From positions 868,001 to 932,000 of the forward strand of contig CM074766.1 of NCBI GenBank assembly GCA_037355855.1: a stretch of DNA of 64,000 nt, in the 5' to 3' direction. The notes under the pieces are model-generated. The model ran no database searches. It saw only the letters and a list, made by a program, of their open reading frames with translations, and was not told the DNA's origin. Below are positions 23,360-34,159 of this stretch, one piece after another. The translations under genes and the position numbers were made by a program. The DNA is from Pseudo-nitzschia pungens (lineage: Eukaryota > Bacillariophyta > Bacillariophyceae > Bacillariales > Bacillariaceae). Position 1 is the stretch's first letter. Each line of letters opens with the position of its first letter.

Positions 23360-26252
23360 ACTCGAGGAGGATCGAATGTTGTGACACGAAGGGGGATTGC
23401 GTGTGTGTAATTGGGCTTTTGTAACTGTATGTGTTTGTGGCTTGCGTGCGCTTTGTTGTGCCTTGTCTATTTGTTTCTTTTGTGCACCATCGGATAGCAC
23501 ACAATAGCAGCAGCAAAGCTACAACTCTCACAAACAACGAATTGCTAACTATTTCGGAACACAACCAGTGGCACCCCATTCCTTCTTTCGGGTGACAACC
23601 CAAAATATATGCGTAAGCGATCGTATCATGTCACCGCGAATGATATGCATCGGAAGGAATAGATCATGATGGATGAACGAAAAAATGGACGGATAAGATT
23701 AGTGGGGCCTATCACGTACAAGACATTTTTACAAACTTATACTGCTTACTTTACCCTTAAACTGAAAAGTAGAAAACTGCGAACCCTACCCATTACTTCG
23801 TATCTTTTGTTGAATGTAGCCCATAGCACAGAACATCCGAATACGAGGACGAGGCTCAATCAATAATTCCGATGAGGATCGTCTTGTCCATGGCAATACC
23901 GGCAGGTCGACAATTCCAATGATTATCATTTTGTTGATGGTAACAAGATATTCAGAAACCGAGCATGGGACCGACGTCAAGCACCTTGATGGATTGTGGT
24001 TGATGACAGACCGCCCAGTTTTTCGCATTATTTTTTTGTTTCGTAGCACGATTCAGACATCAAATTAACGTTAATCAAGGGTAAACCTTACATTGTAACG
24101 ATTAAGGCACAGCAGCGACAAGAGCATTGTGGACGCCGTGTCTACAGCACTCAGTTCTGTAAGATTACTTGTTCTACAGTAGTTTATGGAGCACTATTTG
24201 CTTCCTTTATTGAGCGATGGACAGGGGCTTTTCCATTGGTCAGATCAGTCAAAGTCGGCGGGTGAGTTGTCGTTCGGAGTGTGATCGCAGCTTCGACAGG
24301 GCGATCATTGCCAAAGGCTTTTTCGAACAGTTCCGAAACAACATGGGCGGGTATTCGTTTCAACCTGCAAGCTACCAATAGTCCACAAACAACGGCAAGC
24401 CCATGAAAAAAACATTATGGCCGACATGAACACTTCCCATCGTAAAGCTCGCGGTATTGTTCTTTTTGGGAACGGCATCAAACCGAGAAAGCGGTAACGC
24501 CGACGAGAGAGACGTATAAGAATGTTTTGTCCCTTGGACTCATCTTAGGCACTACCAGGAAGATGGCTTCTTGGCCCGTCATCGATCGTCTCGAAATATG
24601 TATTGAATTCAGTTCCGTGTTTCGTTATTCAAAAGCTCAACCGATTCGTTTCTTCTGCACTTCCAAGAGCGAAAATCATACGAACGAAATTCATACCGAA
24701 ACGACAGAACCAAATCGTAATTGGTCAAAAGGATTCAACAACTTGCTCCGTGCCGAAAGGGACGCTTGTCTTTCGAGACAATCCATTCATCACAATTGCG
24801 ATGCTCAATGTGTCCGGAGCAAATCACAAATCCGAGGTTCGCATGTAATGAACAACACAAGTATCGAAGCAACCCGGAAACGGATAGTGATGTTTTTCGA
24901 CTCTTTTGCTTCAGGATCTTTTGGGACTGAATTGGCTTTCGTGCAAGAATCATTTCCACTCCCTTCGGGCGGAACGGACTCACAAAATTGTTACCGTCGA
25001 GCCATCAGTCCCACTTGTTCCATCACGAGGTGGTGGATCAATCATGCCGAACCCACTGATACAACACACTAACCGAAACACGAGTACTGGTATACCTTTC
25101 TGGGTTGATCAGTGGAACCTAACTGTCTCATGAGGAGCTCCGGTTGTCTTTGGCTCTCTCTGGCGGAGAAAGAATACGAGTACTTGAGAGAAGGGAAAAC
25201 GATTCGAATTTCAAATTCCGTGAAATCCGAAAACCCGAAATTTAAGATTTTTCTGGGAATTGAAAATTCACAAATTTACGGATCCGATCCGAACTGCAAT
25301 CTTCGACGCGACAAGTTTGGCATTGGATTCTCAGGGAAGTACGTCACTAAGATCCAAATGTGTCTGACGTGTTCGATGTCACCAAACAGATGGCTTCAAT
25401 TCGTTCATCGCGCTCTACATCGTTTTTTCAATCCGCGCGATTTAAAAGATCGAGTCAGATTAGTCGATTACATTTCCCAAAGATTTCGTAATACGCCGAG
25501 TATAATAGTACTTGTAGATGATATGTTTGCACAGTATGTATGTACGTACGTAAAAAACCTTACTGTACCCTATGTATTTTTTGAATGCAAGTTCATTATT
25601 TTCATCAAACCACATGATGATTGATTCTTTGTTTTGGCAGGATCAGGTCAGGATAGTAATAGGTTAAAGGTGACAGTTCATTGACCGACCACAAAAGGAT
25701 AACAATAATAAAATGAATAATTCAGGGACAACCACAACAACCCAAATGACAAGAAGAAGCTCTCATGCAATTGGAAATTGAACGAATCTCTGAGGATGGT
25801 GCAATTGAATATTGAAAAAAACACAGCAGGCGATTTTGTCATCACAACCATGGCCTCGATTCGTTTCGTGTGACTTGCTTCAACCATTGTTCGCAAGCTA
25901 GGATCGAATACGGTTTTTGCTAACGTCGTACTAGGACGATGCGCTAAACTTCTTTTTTCGGATTTGTCTATCTGTTGAATGTCGCTGGATTGAGCCACTC
26001 TTTGTGACATCTGACATCGGATGAACGTACAAAAAAGAAATACTCATGAGACTAATCGAAACTAGTATACAAGATTGCATCTTTTAGGCGTTATTTTCCC
26101 CAAGGAAACGGATGCCTGATGCGGATCTTGCTTCCGTTTCCTCTAAATTCCTTGAAATATGTTCGCTAGTTATATCCGATACTCCCTTGTTCATTCGAGG
26201 GTCCGACTTTGTTTGGGTAGGAGCAGAGGAGGACTAATTGTACCAGACGTGA
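23360..26252. other. Intergenic spacer, no gene seen
   Basis: Low-complexity T/G-rich sequence follows the plastid gene (about 23400-23470, probably 3' UTR). The longest frame (24527-25072) shows no domain or sensible composition. GGTAAACCTTAC occurs near 24081. Confidence 0.5.
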
Positions 26253-29200
26253 TCAAATTTTGGTCGAATATCCGTGCTTGCTTCCTTCGTTCAACCATAT
26301 GACCAAATCTACCCTCATGTCCTCATAGAAAGGTGTATCCTTTGGCAAACACGCTACGGCAAGAAGCTTATCGGTTGTGTACGCGACTCCTTGTTTCATG
26401 CGCATTGTCTGATGCTGCTGTCGATTGTCGTTGTAGTAGAGGCATACATCGACCCTCAAACCTTTTTGACCCGGTTCGGGGTCCCACAGTCTGACTTCTC
26501 CACCCATGACTTTTGCCGATCGAACGAATTGGCACCACCCCGAGCTGTAATTCTTACGCCCCTGTACACCGGCAGCACAATTTCCTATCAAGACGTTGCG
26601 CCCTATGTTTCGTTTGAATTTGAAACCAGCAATCTTCTTTCCCGGCCCTGGAATCCAGCGTCCAATCGCGGAAGCCACCGGACTTTTGCTGTAGTGTTCG
26701 ACTATTTGACCAGAAGAATCTGGATTGTACACTAAATAACAAGCTCCTGCCTCGGGACAGCCCAGAGACATCGGTGTCGACGAATCAACGACTGGCTCGG
26801 GTTCTTCTTCGGACTCAGCCTCTGGCGTCATTTCTTCCTGAGGTTCCGGCAGCCGAGAACTTTCGTTCAAATGGTCAATGGTCGCGCTCGGTTGTTCCTC
26901 TTCTGATTCCACAAGTGCTGGAACTTCTCGGATTTGCTTTTCGTCGTCTCGAACAGTACGAGTGGATGCTTCGCGCTTTACGACGGGAGCCTCTCCGGTC
27001 ATGCTGGAAACATCATCGAATGCCCCGCGCGAATAGTGGCTGGTCTCACCCTGCGATTCTCTGGAAATCCTGCTGAACGATTTGAACATGGCAACGGCAC
27101 CGAGTTTCTTGGCCGTTTTCCCCCACTTTCTCCCCTCCATCCCGGTCGTCGGGAAGCTGCAACCCCTTGGGACGCAGGCCGTGGCGTCCACGAATTCCGT
27201 GTCGAATACGGCTTTGCCACGATGCGACGAGACCCGCAGGGTGCGACCACTAACGTCGTACAAATAGAAATCCACCGGTATCCCCAGCCCCTCCAATGAG
27301 GTGACGGTGCCGTCCATGCTCTTGGCCGCTTTGACGAATTGACACCATCCCTGGTAATAATTGTTTTCGTCCCGGGTCACGTTCGCAGCGCACGTTCCGA
27401 TCAATTCGGACTCCGAAAGTCCCTGGGCCTTCTTGAAGACTCCAATGTTCGGGGAGGTCCAGACTCCAACCGCGTACGCCATGGGACTTTCGCTGTAATG
27501 GATGTTCAGTTCGTCGGTGCTCCTGCTGAATACGAGGTAGCAAGCCGATTTTCCCACGAACTTTCTTTCCCACGAGCGATCTCTCTGTTCCAGGACTTCG
27601 TCGTACGGAGCGGGCATCGTGTCCGGTGGATCTTCCTTGACCCGCTGGGGTTCGACAGAGGGCGTGGTCGGATCGGAGCGCAGGTGTTCCGATGGGTCCT
27701 CCGGCGGAGGGTTCTCCCGGGGCCGCGGTGCTTCGTCGGAACCCTGGCCACCGCTGTAACTGGCCAAGGCGTAGTACGGATTCCGAATCGCTTTGCGCTC
27801 TTCCGCAAGAGGCGGGGGAACAAAGGTCGAGGGCTGCTGTCGCGTCGACGGCGCCCGAAGCGATCCGACGGCATCGCCCAGAACGGAAGAACTGGGTGTT
27901 TTCACCAGAGGTCCGGGTGGCTCTCTCTGCGGTCTCTGTTGCCGGGGTTTCAGTGTCACCGTCACCTGCTGCGCCCCCGAGGGCAACACGGTCCGAGACA
28001 CCACGCTGCTTCGTTCCCCTGCGTCCTCGTTGCCATTGCCCGCAATGCTCGGGGCAAACGGCATGCCCGTCCTCGGACGGATCGGCGGGATGTCGCCCTC
28101 GTCCGTGCTCTTGGGGGAATTGCCTCCCCGGACGTTGCTCGGGATGTCCGGAATCCGTTGAAGGTCTTCCCTGGACAGGGGATCGTCCGCGGCACTGTTT
28201 CCGGGAATCGATCTCACGTGCCGCGAACTGTGGCTGGTGGTGGGCGTCGACGCCGTCGACGACGGAGAGAATCCGGGCACGGGGTGCGGCGGGGGAGAAA
28301 CCCTCGCCGGCGAACCCAAACGTCCGAGCGTGGGTGGCGGCTCGTCGGGCGCAACCTCTCCCACGGACGGCATCCGGGCGCCATTCGGTCCGGTGGATTG
28401 CGATTGCGATTGCGATTCGTTGCTTTCGTTGCGGCCATCCCCCGTTCCGTCATCGGAAACGGAGCCATTGGTTTCGTCCGCGCGGGGACGAACCGCTTCG
28501 CAAACACTCCCGTAATTTTTGTTTGCGATAGCTCCATCGTCGTCATTCGCCGATGAGACAACCGCATCCGGGATCGAGGAAGGTGGCACATTTTGCGGCG
28601 GTGCGGTTTCGTGACAGGGCACCGTCGCGGCCGATTCGATTCCGGCATCGGAAACATTGGTGGCCTCTTCTTCGCTTTTCCTGGGACGCACGGCGACGAG
28701 AGGTTCGTCCACGAAATCGACATCGTGCGATCGGGATTTATGGATCAGTGGCGGATCGTCAAATGTGTCGTCACGAGCGGGGTCTAGAGGAGCGACATCA
28801 CCGTTATCATCGGTATCATTGTCGTCGTCGCTTTCGTTGTCATCATTCCCAGCAGCAACAGCAGCGTCAGCAGGAATCGGAGCTTCGGCAGCATCAGCAG
28901 CAGCCTCGGCAGCGGGCACCACGATGTCGGGATCGTCCGTAACGGAGCCTTCTGCTTCGGTGCTGGGTGAATTTTCCCCCGGACTCGTGTCGCTTTCTTC
29001 GCGCTCGGCAGCGACTCGTTGGCGCTCCCGCTGGCGCTCCCGGACAAACTCCGTCAGTTCCGTCCGGATCCGATCGTCCCCGTTATCGGTTGCCAGTTGG
29101 TACGCGCGCGCGGCCAATTCGCGGAGATCATCGATCGCCAGTTCTTCGAGGACGGCACGGAATCGTTCGGCGTCGCTGGGAACGGCGGCGTCGCCCGTGG

Positions 29201-29384
29201 TTGCGGCAGTCGTTTCGGCGTTGGCGTGGATGTCGACGTCGATGTCGATGTCGACGGCATTGGCAGCATCGCCCGCACCCTCTGCGACGGGTGGTGACCG
29301 AAAGCGAACCCGGGGAGGACTCAGACTCGCGGATTCCATCATTGGGCGGGCAGGAGGCCGGAGCGGAGGCTCGTCTTCGGACAT
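26253..29384 (-). CDS. Large disordered protein with a duplicated unknown domain
   Basis: The ATG at 29384 (MSEDEPPLRPPARP) gives 1043 residues in one exon; the frame stays open further upstream but through a CT microsatellite that is more likely 5' UTR. Residues 1 to about 600 are acidic, Pro/Ser/Ala-rich and disordered. Two related domains follow (about 610-690 and 880-950 for the best-conserved parts). Each has ACYLV, then HYS(E/K)SP.A.A.G.W, an L(I)G.CAA.V block, NY..GWCQFV..AK.M.G.V, a (V/D)(D/V)..LY strand pair, and a final AC(V/L)P motif. The shared C, W, Y and G positions suggest a folded module near 130 residues long. No signal peptide or membrane segment is visible. I know no named family with this pattern. 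Confidence 0.8.
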   Translation of the reverse strand: MSEDEPPLRPPARPMMESASLSPPRVRFRSPPVAEGAGDAANAVDIDIDVDIHANAETTAATTGDAAVPSDAERFRAVLEELAIDDLRELAARAYQLATDNGDDRIRTELTEFVRERQRERQRVAAEREESDTSPGENSPSTEAEGSVTDDPDIVVPAAEAAADAAEAPIPADAAVAAGNDDNESDDDNDTDDNGDVAPLDPARDDTFDDPPLIHKSRSHDVDFVDEPLVAVRPRKSEEEATNVSDAGIESAATVPCHETAPPQNVPPSSIPDAVVSSANDDDGAIANKNYGSVCEAVRPRADETNGSVSDDGTGDGRNESNESQSQSQSTGPNGARMPSVGEVAPDEPPPTLGRLGSPARVSPPPHPVPGFSPSSTASTPTTSHSSRHVRSIPGNSAADDPLSREDLQRIPDIPSNVRGGNSPKSTDEGDIPPIRPRTGMPFAPSIAGNGNEDAGERSSVVSRTVLPSGAQQVTVTLKPRQQRPQREPPGPLVKTPSSSVLGDAVGSLRAPSTRQQPSTFVPPPLAEERKAIRNPYYALASYSGGQGSDEAPRPRENPPPEDPSEHLRSDPTTPSVEPQRVKEDPPDTMPAPYDEVLEQRDRSWERKFVGKSACYLVFSRSTDELNIHYSESPMAYAVGVWTSPNIGVFKKAQGLSESELIGTCAANVTRDENNYYQGWCQFVKAAKSMDGTVTSLEGLGIPVDFYLYDVSGRTLRVSSHRGKAVFDTEFVDATACVPRGCSFPTTGMEGRKWGKTAKKLGAVAMFKSFSRISRESQGETSHYSRGAFDDVSSMTGEAPVVKREASTRTVRDDEKQIREVPALVESEEEQPSATIDHLNESSRLPEPQEEMTPEAESEEEPEPVVDSSTPMSLGCPEAGACYLVYNPDSSGQIVEHYSKSPVASAIGRWIPGPGKKIAGFKFKRNIGRNVLIGNCAAGVQGRKNYSSGWCQFVRSAKVMGGEVRLWDPEPGQKGLRVDVCLYYNDNRQQHQTMRMKQGVAYTTDKLLAVACLPKDTPFYEDMRVDLVIWLNEGSKHGYSTKI

Positions 29385-29470
29385 GACGGGAACTGGATCC
29401 GATGAAAAGATGTATGAATTGTATTTGTCTGTTGTATGTACGGTACCGGTATGTATGGATTTTGATGGAC

Positions 29471-29497
29471 TCTCCTCTCTCTCTCTCTCTCTTTCTC
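29471..29497. repeat. (CT)n microsatellite
   Basis: About thirteen CT units with one interruption, just upstream of the minus-strand gene whose ATG is at 29384, so probably in its 5' UTR or promoter. Confidence 0.9.
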
Positions 29498-31312
29498 TAT
29501 CGAATGGTCTCAGGAACGAAAGCTGTTGAATTGCAGGCGTTGTGCTGGAGCGATCCTCAAATGCAATGTTCCACTGGTTGATGCGATAGGTGAAAACAAA
29601 GAACAATGTGCAAGACTCAACACCAACATCAAACATGAAACAAGTGAGTTTTGTTGGTATCTTCCCACAAAAATTTCAACAAACGAAAGAACTTGTGTCA
29701 CAACCTACCGGTTGAGGTACGGGTACAGTTAACCTTACCGTATGAGTAGGAGTATGAGTAAGATTATGTATGTGCGGTTGCAGTGGAAGCTTGACTCCGA
29801 GCAAGCCATCGACGAAAAAGAAATCAAATTTTCCCGAAATTTGGTGGCGTATTGGCACAATGACATTTTTTTCGTGACCTACCACCTTTACCGAGGGGTG
29901 GGGGGAAAGTAGGTATGAACAACCTTTTGTTTGGGGGATGAGGAGTTTTGGAGACGGTCGAGTCAACACAGTTGACATCTTTCAACGTCTTCCAACTCCC
30001 GAATACAAGAAGAAACTACAAACAGACAACAACAATGGCATACCTTTTATCCCCTCAAACCGTTGCTGTTCTGTTCTTGCACACTAGTTCTGGTGCTGTA
30101 AGAATGACACCATCAAAGATACAAAATGACCGGAACCTCAAGAATGAGTCTGCTGGGGGGGGTGCTGCCGCTCGCCGTGCTGGTGGTGGTGCCACTGGAG
30201 CCGGTGGTGGTACTACTACTACTACTAGTAGTAGTAGTAGTCCTAGTAGTAATTCGAGTAGTAGTGCTGTATTACTGTTGTTCTTACAAGAGGACTGGGT
30301 ACGGCCATGAGAAGAGATTTCCCTGTGCTCCCCACCACTTCTTTGATTGAAATCCGCTGGAATGATTGCTCGCGCACCACCAGTCCTAGTAGTAGTAGTA
30401 GTAGCTACTAGTAGTGTTTGGAAGTTCCATCCACCGCTGAATCCAGCACCTGAAATTGCTTTGCGGCTGGAGCCCAACAAGGCACCACCAGCAATTTCTT
30501 GAACATCTACCGATTGGTCTCTCGCGCTACTACGAGGAGTTTTGCAGTAGTACTACTCCCGCATTAGTAGTATTTCGGTAACTGTAGCATTCCTTTCTGG
30601 ATATTCGTTTCATGGAAGACCGCAGCATCGCGAATGCTAGTACTCGAGCCCTTTTGTCACGGTGATATTCTTTCCGAGTTCCCTGGTGCTCCGTTGCACA
30701 GTACTACAGAGTACTACACTACTACTTTGGCGCTGGATTCGGACAAGGGAGTCCGCGGAGGAGAATTGAGCCAACACGGACGATGGGTGTCGTCGTCATT
30801 CGTTCTTGAAGTAAACTCTTGTGCACTACACGTAATCGATTCATTGGCGACCGCGCAATCCAGCAGTTCAATTGTCGTCGTAGTGCGTACACGTACTACT
30901 ACTAGTAGTTTCTAAACATATCTACCGCAATCACAAGGGAACAGCACTATTTCTATGATGTGTCCACGAAATCTGTGGACAAACACAACTAATGCTATGT
31001 CACTGTTAGCGGAACGCAATCAGCTATAGGGAGAAGGCAATGGCATTCCTTCCGAGTATTTTCGACGCAGTTTGTCCAGCACGCATGCAATCCCTCCAAT
31101 GACTCCCGCAATCGAATCGCATAGTTGCATCCGATTTCGTGAGCAAACCTTCCGCATTATTGTTATGGCATCATCGCATTTGCAACGGAGTGGTAATAGT
31201 GATGCAGCAATCGCGCGATCCATATTAGTAGTCTGCACTACTCGTTTTCGTTCTTTGTTCCATCTGTTGCGCGCCATATTCTTCCCCCTGGAAGGAGGCG
31301 CGACGGAATCAT

Positions 31313-31357
31313 CTCGCCTCGCCTCGCCTCGCTTCGCTTTGCCTCGCTTCGCCTCAC
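31313..31357. repeat. CTCGC/TTCGC short tandem repeat
   Basis: About nine copies of a CTCGC-like pentamer downstream of the SnoaL-like gene. No coding role is evident. Confidence 0.8.
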
Positions 31358-31615
31358 CGATGCTTGGACAGACCGAATGAATGAATCCAGTCCGATCGAA
31401 TCGATCCGCACCGGCTCCTTTCGAACGAACGAAACAGAGCGAGCCAACCGACCGACCAACCCCAATCCATTGTTCGTCGATTGATTCGACACCCGGGACA
31501 ATCCGCAAGCACCGGGAACCCGATGCGACCGATTCCCATCCCATCCGACGACCAAATCGAAACGGCGGCCCCGTCTCTTCTCGTTTTCGCATTGTCTCGT
31601 CTCGCGTTGCGGTGC

Positions 31616-32302
31616 CTAGGTCCCGCTCTTCGCGGTTGCCTCCGCCTTCGCCCGGGCCGCCACCATGGCGTTCTCCCAGTCCGTAAAGGTGCGGGTGACC
31701 ACGAATCGCTCGATCAAGGGACTCCCCCCGATCTCCACGACGCGGAACCGGGTTTGTCCCTCGACGGCCATGGCCAGCGGCGGATCCGGAGCGGGAATCC
31801 CGCACGAGTCCCCCGACCAGTGGCCGATCTCGTACCAGTGCGCGACGACCCACGTGCCGTCACCGTCGTCGTCCGCCCGCTCCCGCTGGGCGCACGGCCC
31901 GTAGTGAAAGCGCACCAGGCAATCGGGGTGGGCCGTCACGAATTCCATGCAGCGGTCCACCAGCGCGTCCGAGGGCACGGTCTTCTCGGTCGCGTCCAAT
32001 CCGCAGACGTCCCGGAGGGTCGCCGTTTCGGCAAAGCAGGACCGCAGCCGCGCCGGGTCTTTTCGGTTGACCCCGTCGAAGTACCGGCGGACGACGGCCT
32101 CCTCGGGGGTGTCGGCGGGGTTGGCTTCGGTCGACGACGACGACGACGACGCGCGGAGGGTCGTGGGGCCGCCACCGACGCTTGCGCCGGCCGGTGGTGG
32201 TGGAGGAGAAAAGGCCGCGGCCGGGGTGGAGGCGACGATTGCCACCGCGAGAATGGCGCAGAGCCAGGCGGATTTGCTTGAGTCGAGGATGCGGAATGTC
32301 AT
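31616..32302 (-). CDS. Plastid-targeted SnoaL/NTF2-like protein
   Basis: 228 residues, single exon. The N-terminus is a signal peptide (LCAILAVAIVAS) ending TPAAAF at residues 26-31, a variant of the diatom A-x-A-F plastid motif, followed by a Pro/Ser-rich transit region. From about residue 64 the sequence has the cone-shaped alpha+beta barrel pattern of SnoaL/NTF2-like domains: an opening helix TPEEAVVRRYFDGVN, a Cys/Asp-bearing loop LRSCFAETATLRDVCG, and long beta-strands such as RFRVVEIGG near the end. Members of this fold are small-molecule isomerases/cyclases or non-catalytic binders, so the activity cannot be given. The C-terminal tail is Ala/Lys-rich. Confidence 0.75.
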   Translation of the reverse strand: MTFRILDSSKSAWLCAILAVAIVASTPAAAFSPPPPPAGASVGGGPTTLRASSSSSSTEANPADTPEEAVVRRYFDGVNRKDPARLRSCFAETATLRDVCGLDATEKTVPSDALVDRCMEFVTAHPDCLVRFHYGPCAQRERADDDGDGTWVVAHWYEIGHWSGDSCGIPAPDPPLAMAVEGQTRFRVVEIGGSPLIERFVVTRTFTDWENAMVAARAKAEATAKSGT

Positions 32303-32989
32303 GGTTGCTTGCGGGTCCGGACAGGCCTGCTGCGGAGTATTGAATACTTGTGGGTCGGGGCAGGTGTTGTGGTAACCTTAGCGATAGAAAATAGCAAGAG
32401 CAGGTGGATGAGCTTTGGATTTGGATACCGTAAGGTAAGGTTACCGTACGTACGTATCGTAGATGGAATTTGGGTTTTGGTTGCCGATGAGTTAATGTTA
32501 CGCACTTGTATCCGGCAAGTTACAAGCGCATCTTACTACATCCGTAAGTAAGGTTAAGATCTTTCCGGTATCATGATGTTTTCCTTCAAAAATCATGTGT
32601 CCAACCGACTGACGTGGGGGTTCGATTAGATGCGATGATAGATAATGCTGGTTGGGATTTGCACCATGGCAAGATCATAGATCATACGGTAACTTAGATG
32701 CACAGTCACGGGTGGAATCAATCAACAATCAACAATCAACAATCTTTTTTTTTTGACACCGCGTTCTTCAGTTTCTCGTTCCTCCCTCGGAATAGAATAG
32801 AATAGAATTTCGTCCATTGTCCAGCTGTCGTACCGGTATTCGACGACTCACTCGGATAACTTACGGGCAAGAAGGACATTCAGCGATTTTTTTCCTATTT
32901 TACAGAACGGTAACCTTACGGTAGCAAGGACGAGAATTGAGAGAGAAAGCACATCGCGAAACGCAGCAGCAGCAACAACAATAGCAACC
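32303..32989. other. Divergent-promoter spacer
   Basis: Lies between two divergent plastid-type genes. Contains GTAAGGTAAGGTTACCGTACG near 32430, GTAAGTAAGGTTAAG near 32545 and GGTAACCTTACGG near 32904, plus an (ATAGA)n run near 32790. No gene seen. Confidence 0.5.
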
Positions 32990-34159
32990 ATGAAGGAAAC
33001 AATCCGGATTCTTGCGATGGGATGGACACTCTTGTCCCTGGCAATGATGGACCCACGTCGGGTTTGGAACTCGAGCCCATTGTTATCGCCGTCGTCGTCG
33101 TCATCGAGTTTGGCGGCCGAAGCCTTTGCCTTTTCGACTCTTCCTTCTCGATCTCGAACCATGCGCCACAAGTCTTCAAGACCCGTGGTATCGTCCGGAT
33201 CTTCTTCCGTATCTTCTTCCACTGCAACGATGACAAAGCTTCGCTTGTTTCCCGAACGCGACGAGGATGGTGACGAGACCAGAGAACAGCAACAGCAACA
33301 GCAGAAGCAACAGCAGAAGCAGCAACAGCAAACGCAACCACCCCCGTCTCGATCCGCCAACGGTCCGTCTTCTCCGTCCTTTTCTCCCGCAAGAATCCCC
33401 GGTTCCATCCCTTCCACCACGGGCCGCAGGGCAACCCTCTTTGCACTGGCGGGCGCCGCCGTGGGACTGGTGGTCGGAACCGCATCGAAGACGAACCCGA
33501 TCCCGAACGCGAACCTTGCCGACGCGAGAGGCCTCGCCGCCTCCGCGGTCCGGACCGTTGGTGCCGCGGCCTCTCGCGTCTACGACCGCGTCCTGGGCTT
33601 TGGCGCCCGCCACGGAGCGAGGGCCGTCGCCTCCGAGGACCTGACCACCTGGATCGCCGGCCAGGCGGGACGCCTCGAGGCCTATCCCGAGCTAAGGGCG
33701 TGGCTCGCCGCCCAGGAGGCCCTGCGGGAGGGAGCTCTCGCCGCGGAGGTCGCGGTCGCCGCTGCGGGGGAGACGGCGCTGGAGGTTGCGGTTGCGGCGA
33801 GCGCCGCTGCGGCAACGACTGCGGCTGGGACCGCGGCCGGGACCGGGACTGCCGCGGACGGAGAGGACGCGGCCTCGGACCGAGCCGGAGAGAACGAGAA
33901 AGGATCCGGATCGGTGGTCCCGGAACCGTTGCTGGCATCCTCCGCGAAACCGTGCGATGGAGCCGATTCGTTCGCGGTGGATGAAACAAGACCAAGACCA
34001 AGACCAAGACCAAGACCGACAATGACAGGAAACGATTCGGATGGGGTACCGACGCTGTCTCGAGGAAAATTTTTGAGCAACGACAACAGCAACAGTAACA
34101 ACAACGATAATGATAATGACAACGAGAACGAGAACGACAGCAACTCTGTTGCCATCTAA
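32990..34159 (+). CDS. Low-complexity plastid-type protein with a twin-Arg hydrophobic segment
   Basis: 389 residues, one exon. An N-terminal hydrophobic segment (ILAMGWTLLSLAMM) and EAFAF at residues 44-48 resemble a diatom plastid presequence. A Gln-rich linker (100-114) is followed by a second signal at 146-164: GRRATLFALAGAAVGLVVG, a twin-arginine plus hydrophobic stretch as in Tat-type thylakoid transit peptides. The rest is Ala-rich and probably helical (about 175-290), then acidic with an (RP)n run encoded by AAGACC repeats (about 33990-34018), and ends in an Asn/Asp/Glu-rich tail. No enzyme motif is seen. If targeting is correct it would sit in or across the thylakoid; a simple membrane anchor is equally possible. 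Confidence 0.6.
   Translation: MKETIRILAMGWTLLSLAMMDPRRVWNSSPLLSPSSSSSSLAAEAFAFSTLPSRSRTMRHKSSRPVVSSGSSSVSSSTATMTKLRLFPERDEDGDETREQQQQQQKQQQKQQQQTQPPPSRSANGPSSPSFSPARIPGSIPSTTGRRATLFALAGAAVGLVVGTASKTNPIPNANLADARGLAASAVRTVGAAASRVYDRVLGFGARHGARAVASEDLTTWIAGQAGRLEAYPELRAWLAAQEALREGALAAEVAVAAAGETALEVAVAASAAAATTAAGTAAGTGTAADGEDAASDRAGENEKGSGSVVPEPLLASSAKPCDGADSFAVDETRPRPRPRPRPTMTGNDSDGVPTLSRGKFLSNDNSNSNNNDNDNDNENENDSNSVAI

Larger units (their letters stand above)
29385..31615. other. Spacer with triplet hairpins, possible fragmentary coding
   Basis: Contains the CT microsatellite (29471-29497), then ACT/AGT triplet blocks at about 30205-30255, 30385-30412, 30540-30570, 30697-30725 and 30892-30910. 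A frame from the ATG at 30035 (MAYLLSPQTVAVLFL) runs into the first block; a splice acceptor (TTCTTACAAG at about 30291) follows it. On the minus strand 30415-30530 reads QEIAGGALLGSSRKAISG. Neither strand gives a convincing gene. A CTCGC-type repeat lies at about 31313-31357. Confidence 0.4.

Noticed and set aside
28657..29529. Plus-strand Ser/Ala-rich frame of 290 codons
   Set aside because: Mirror of the disordered, acidic N-terminus of the minus-strand 26253-29384 gene. No start context or motif.
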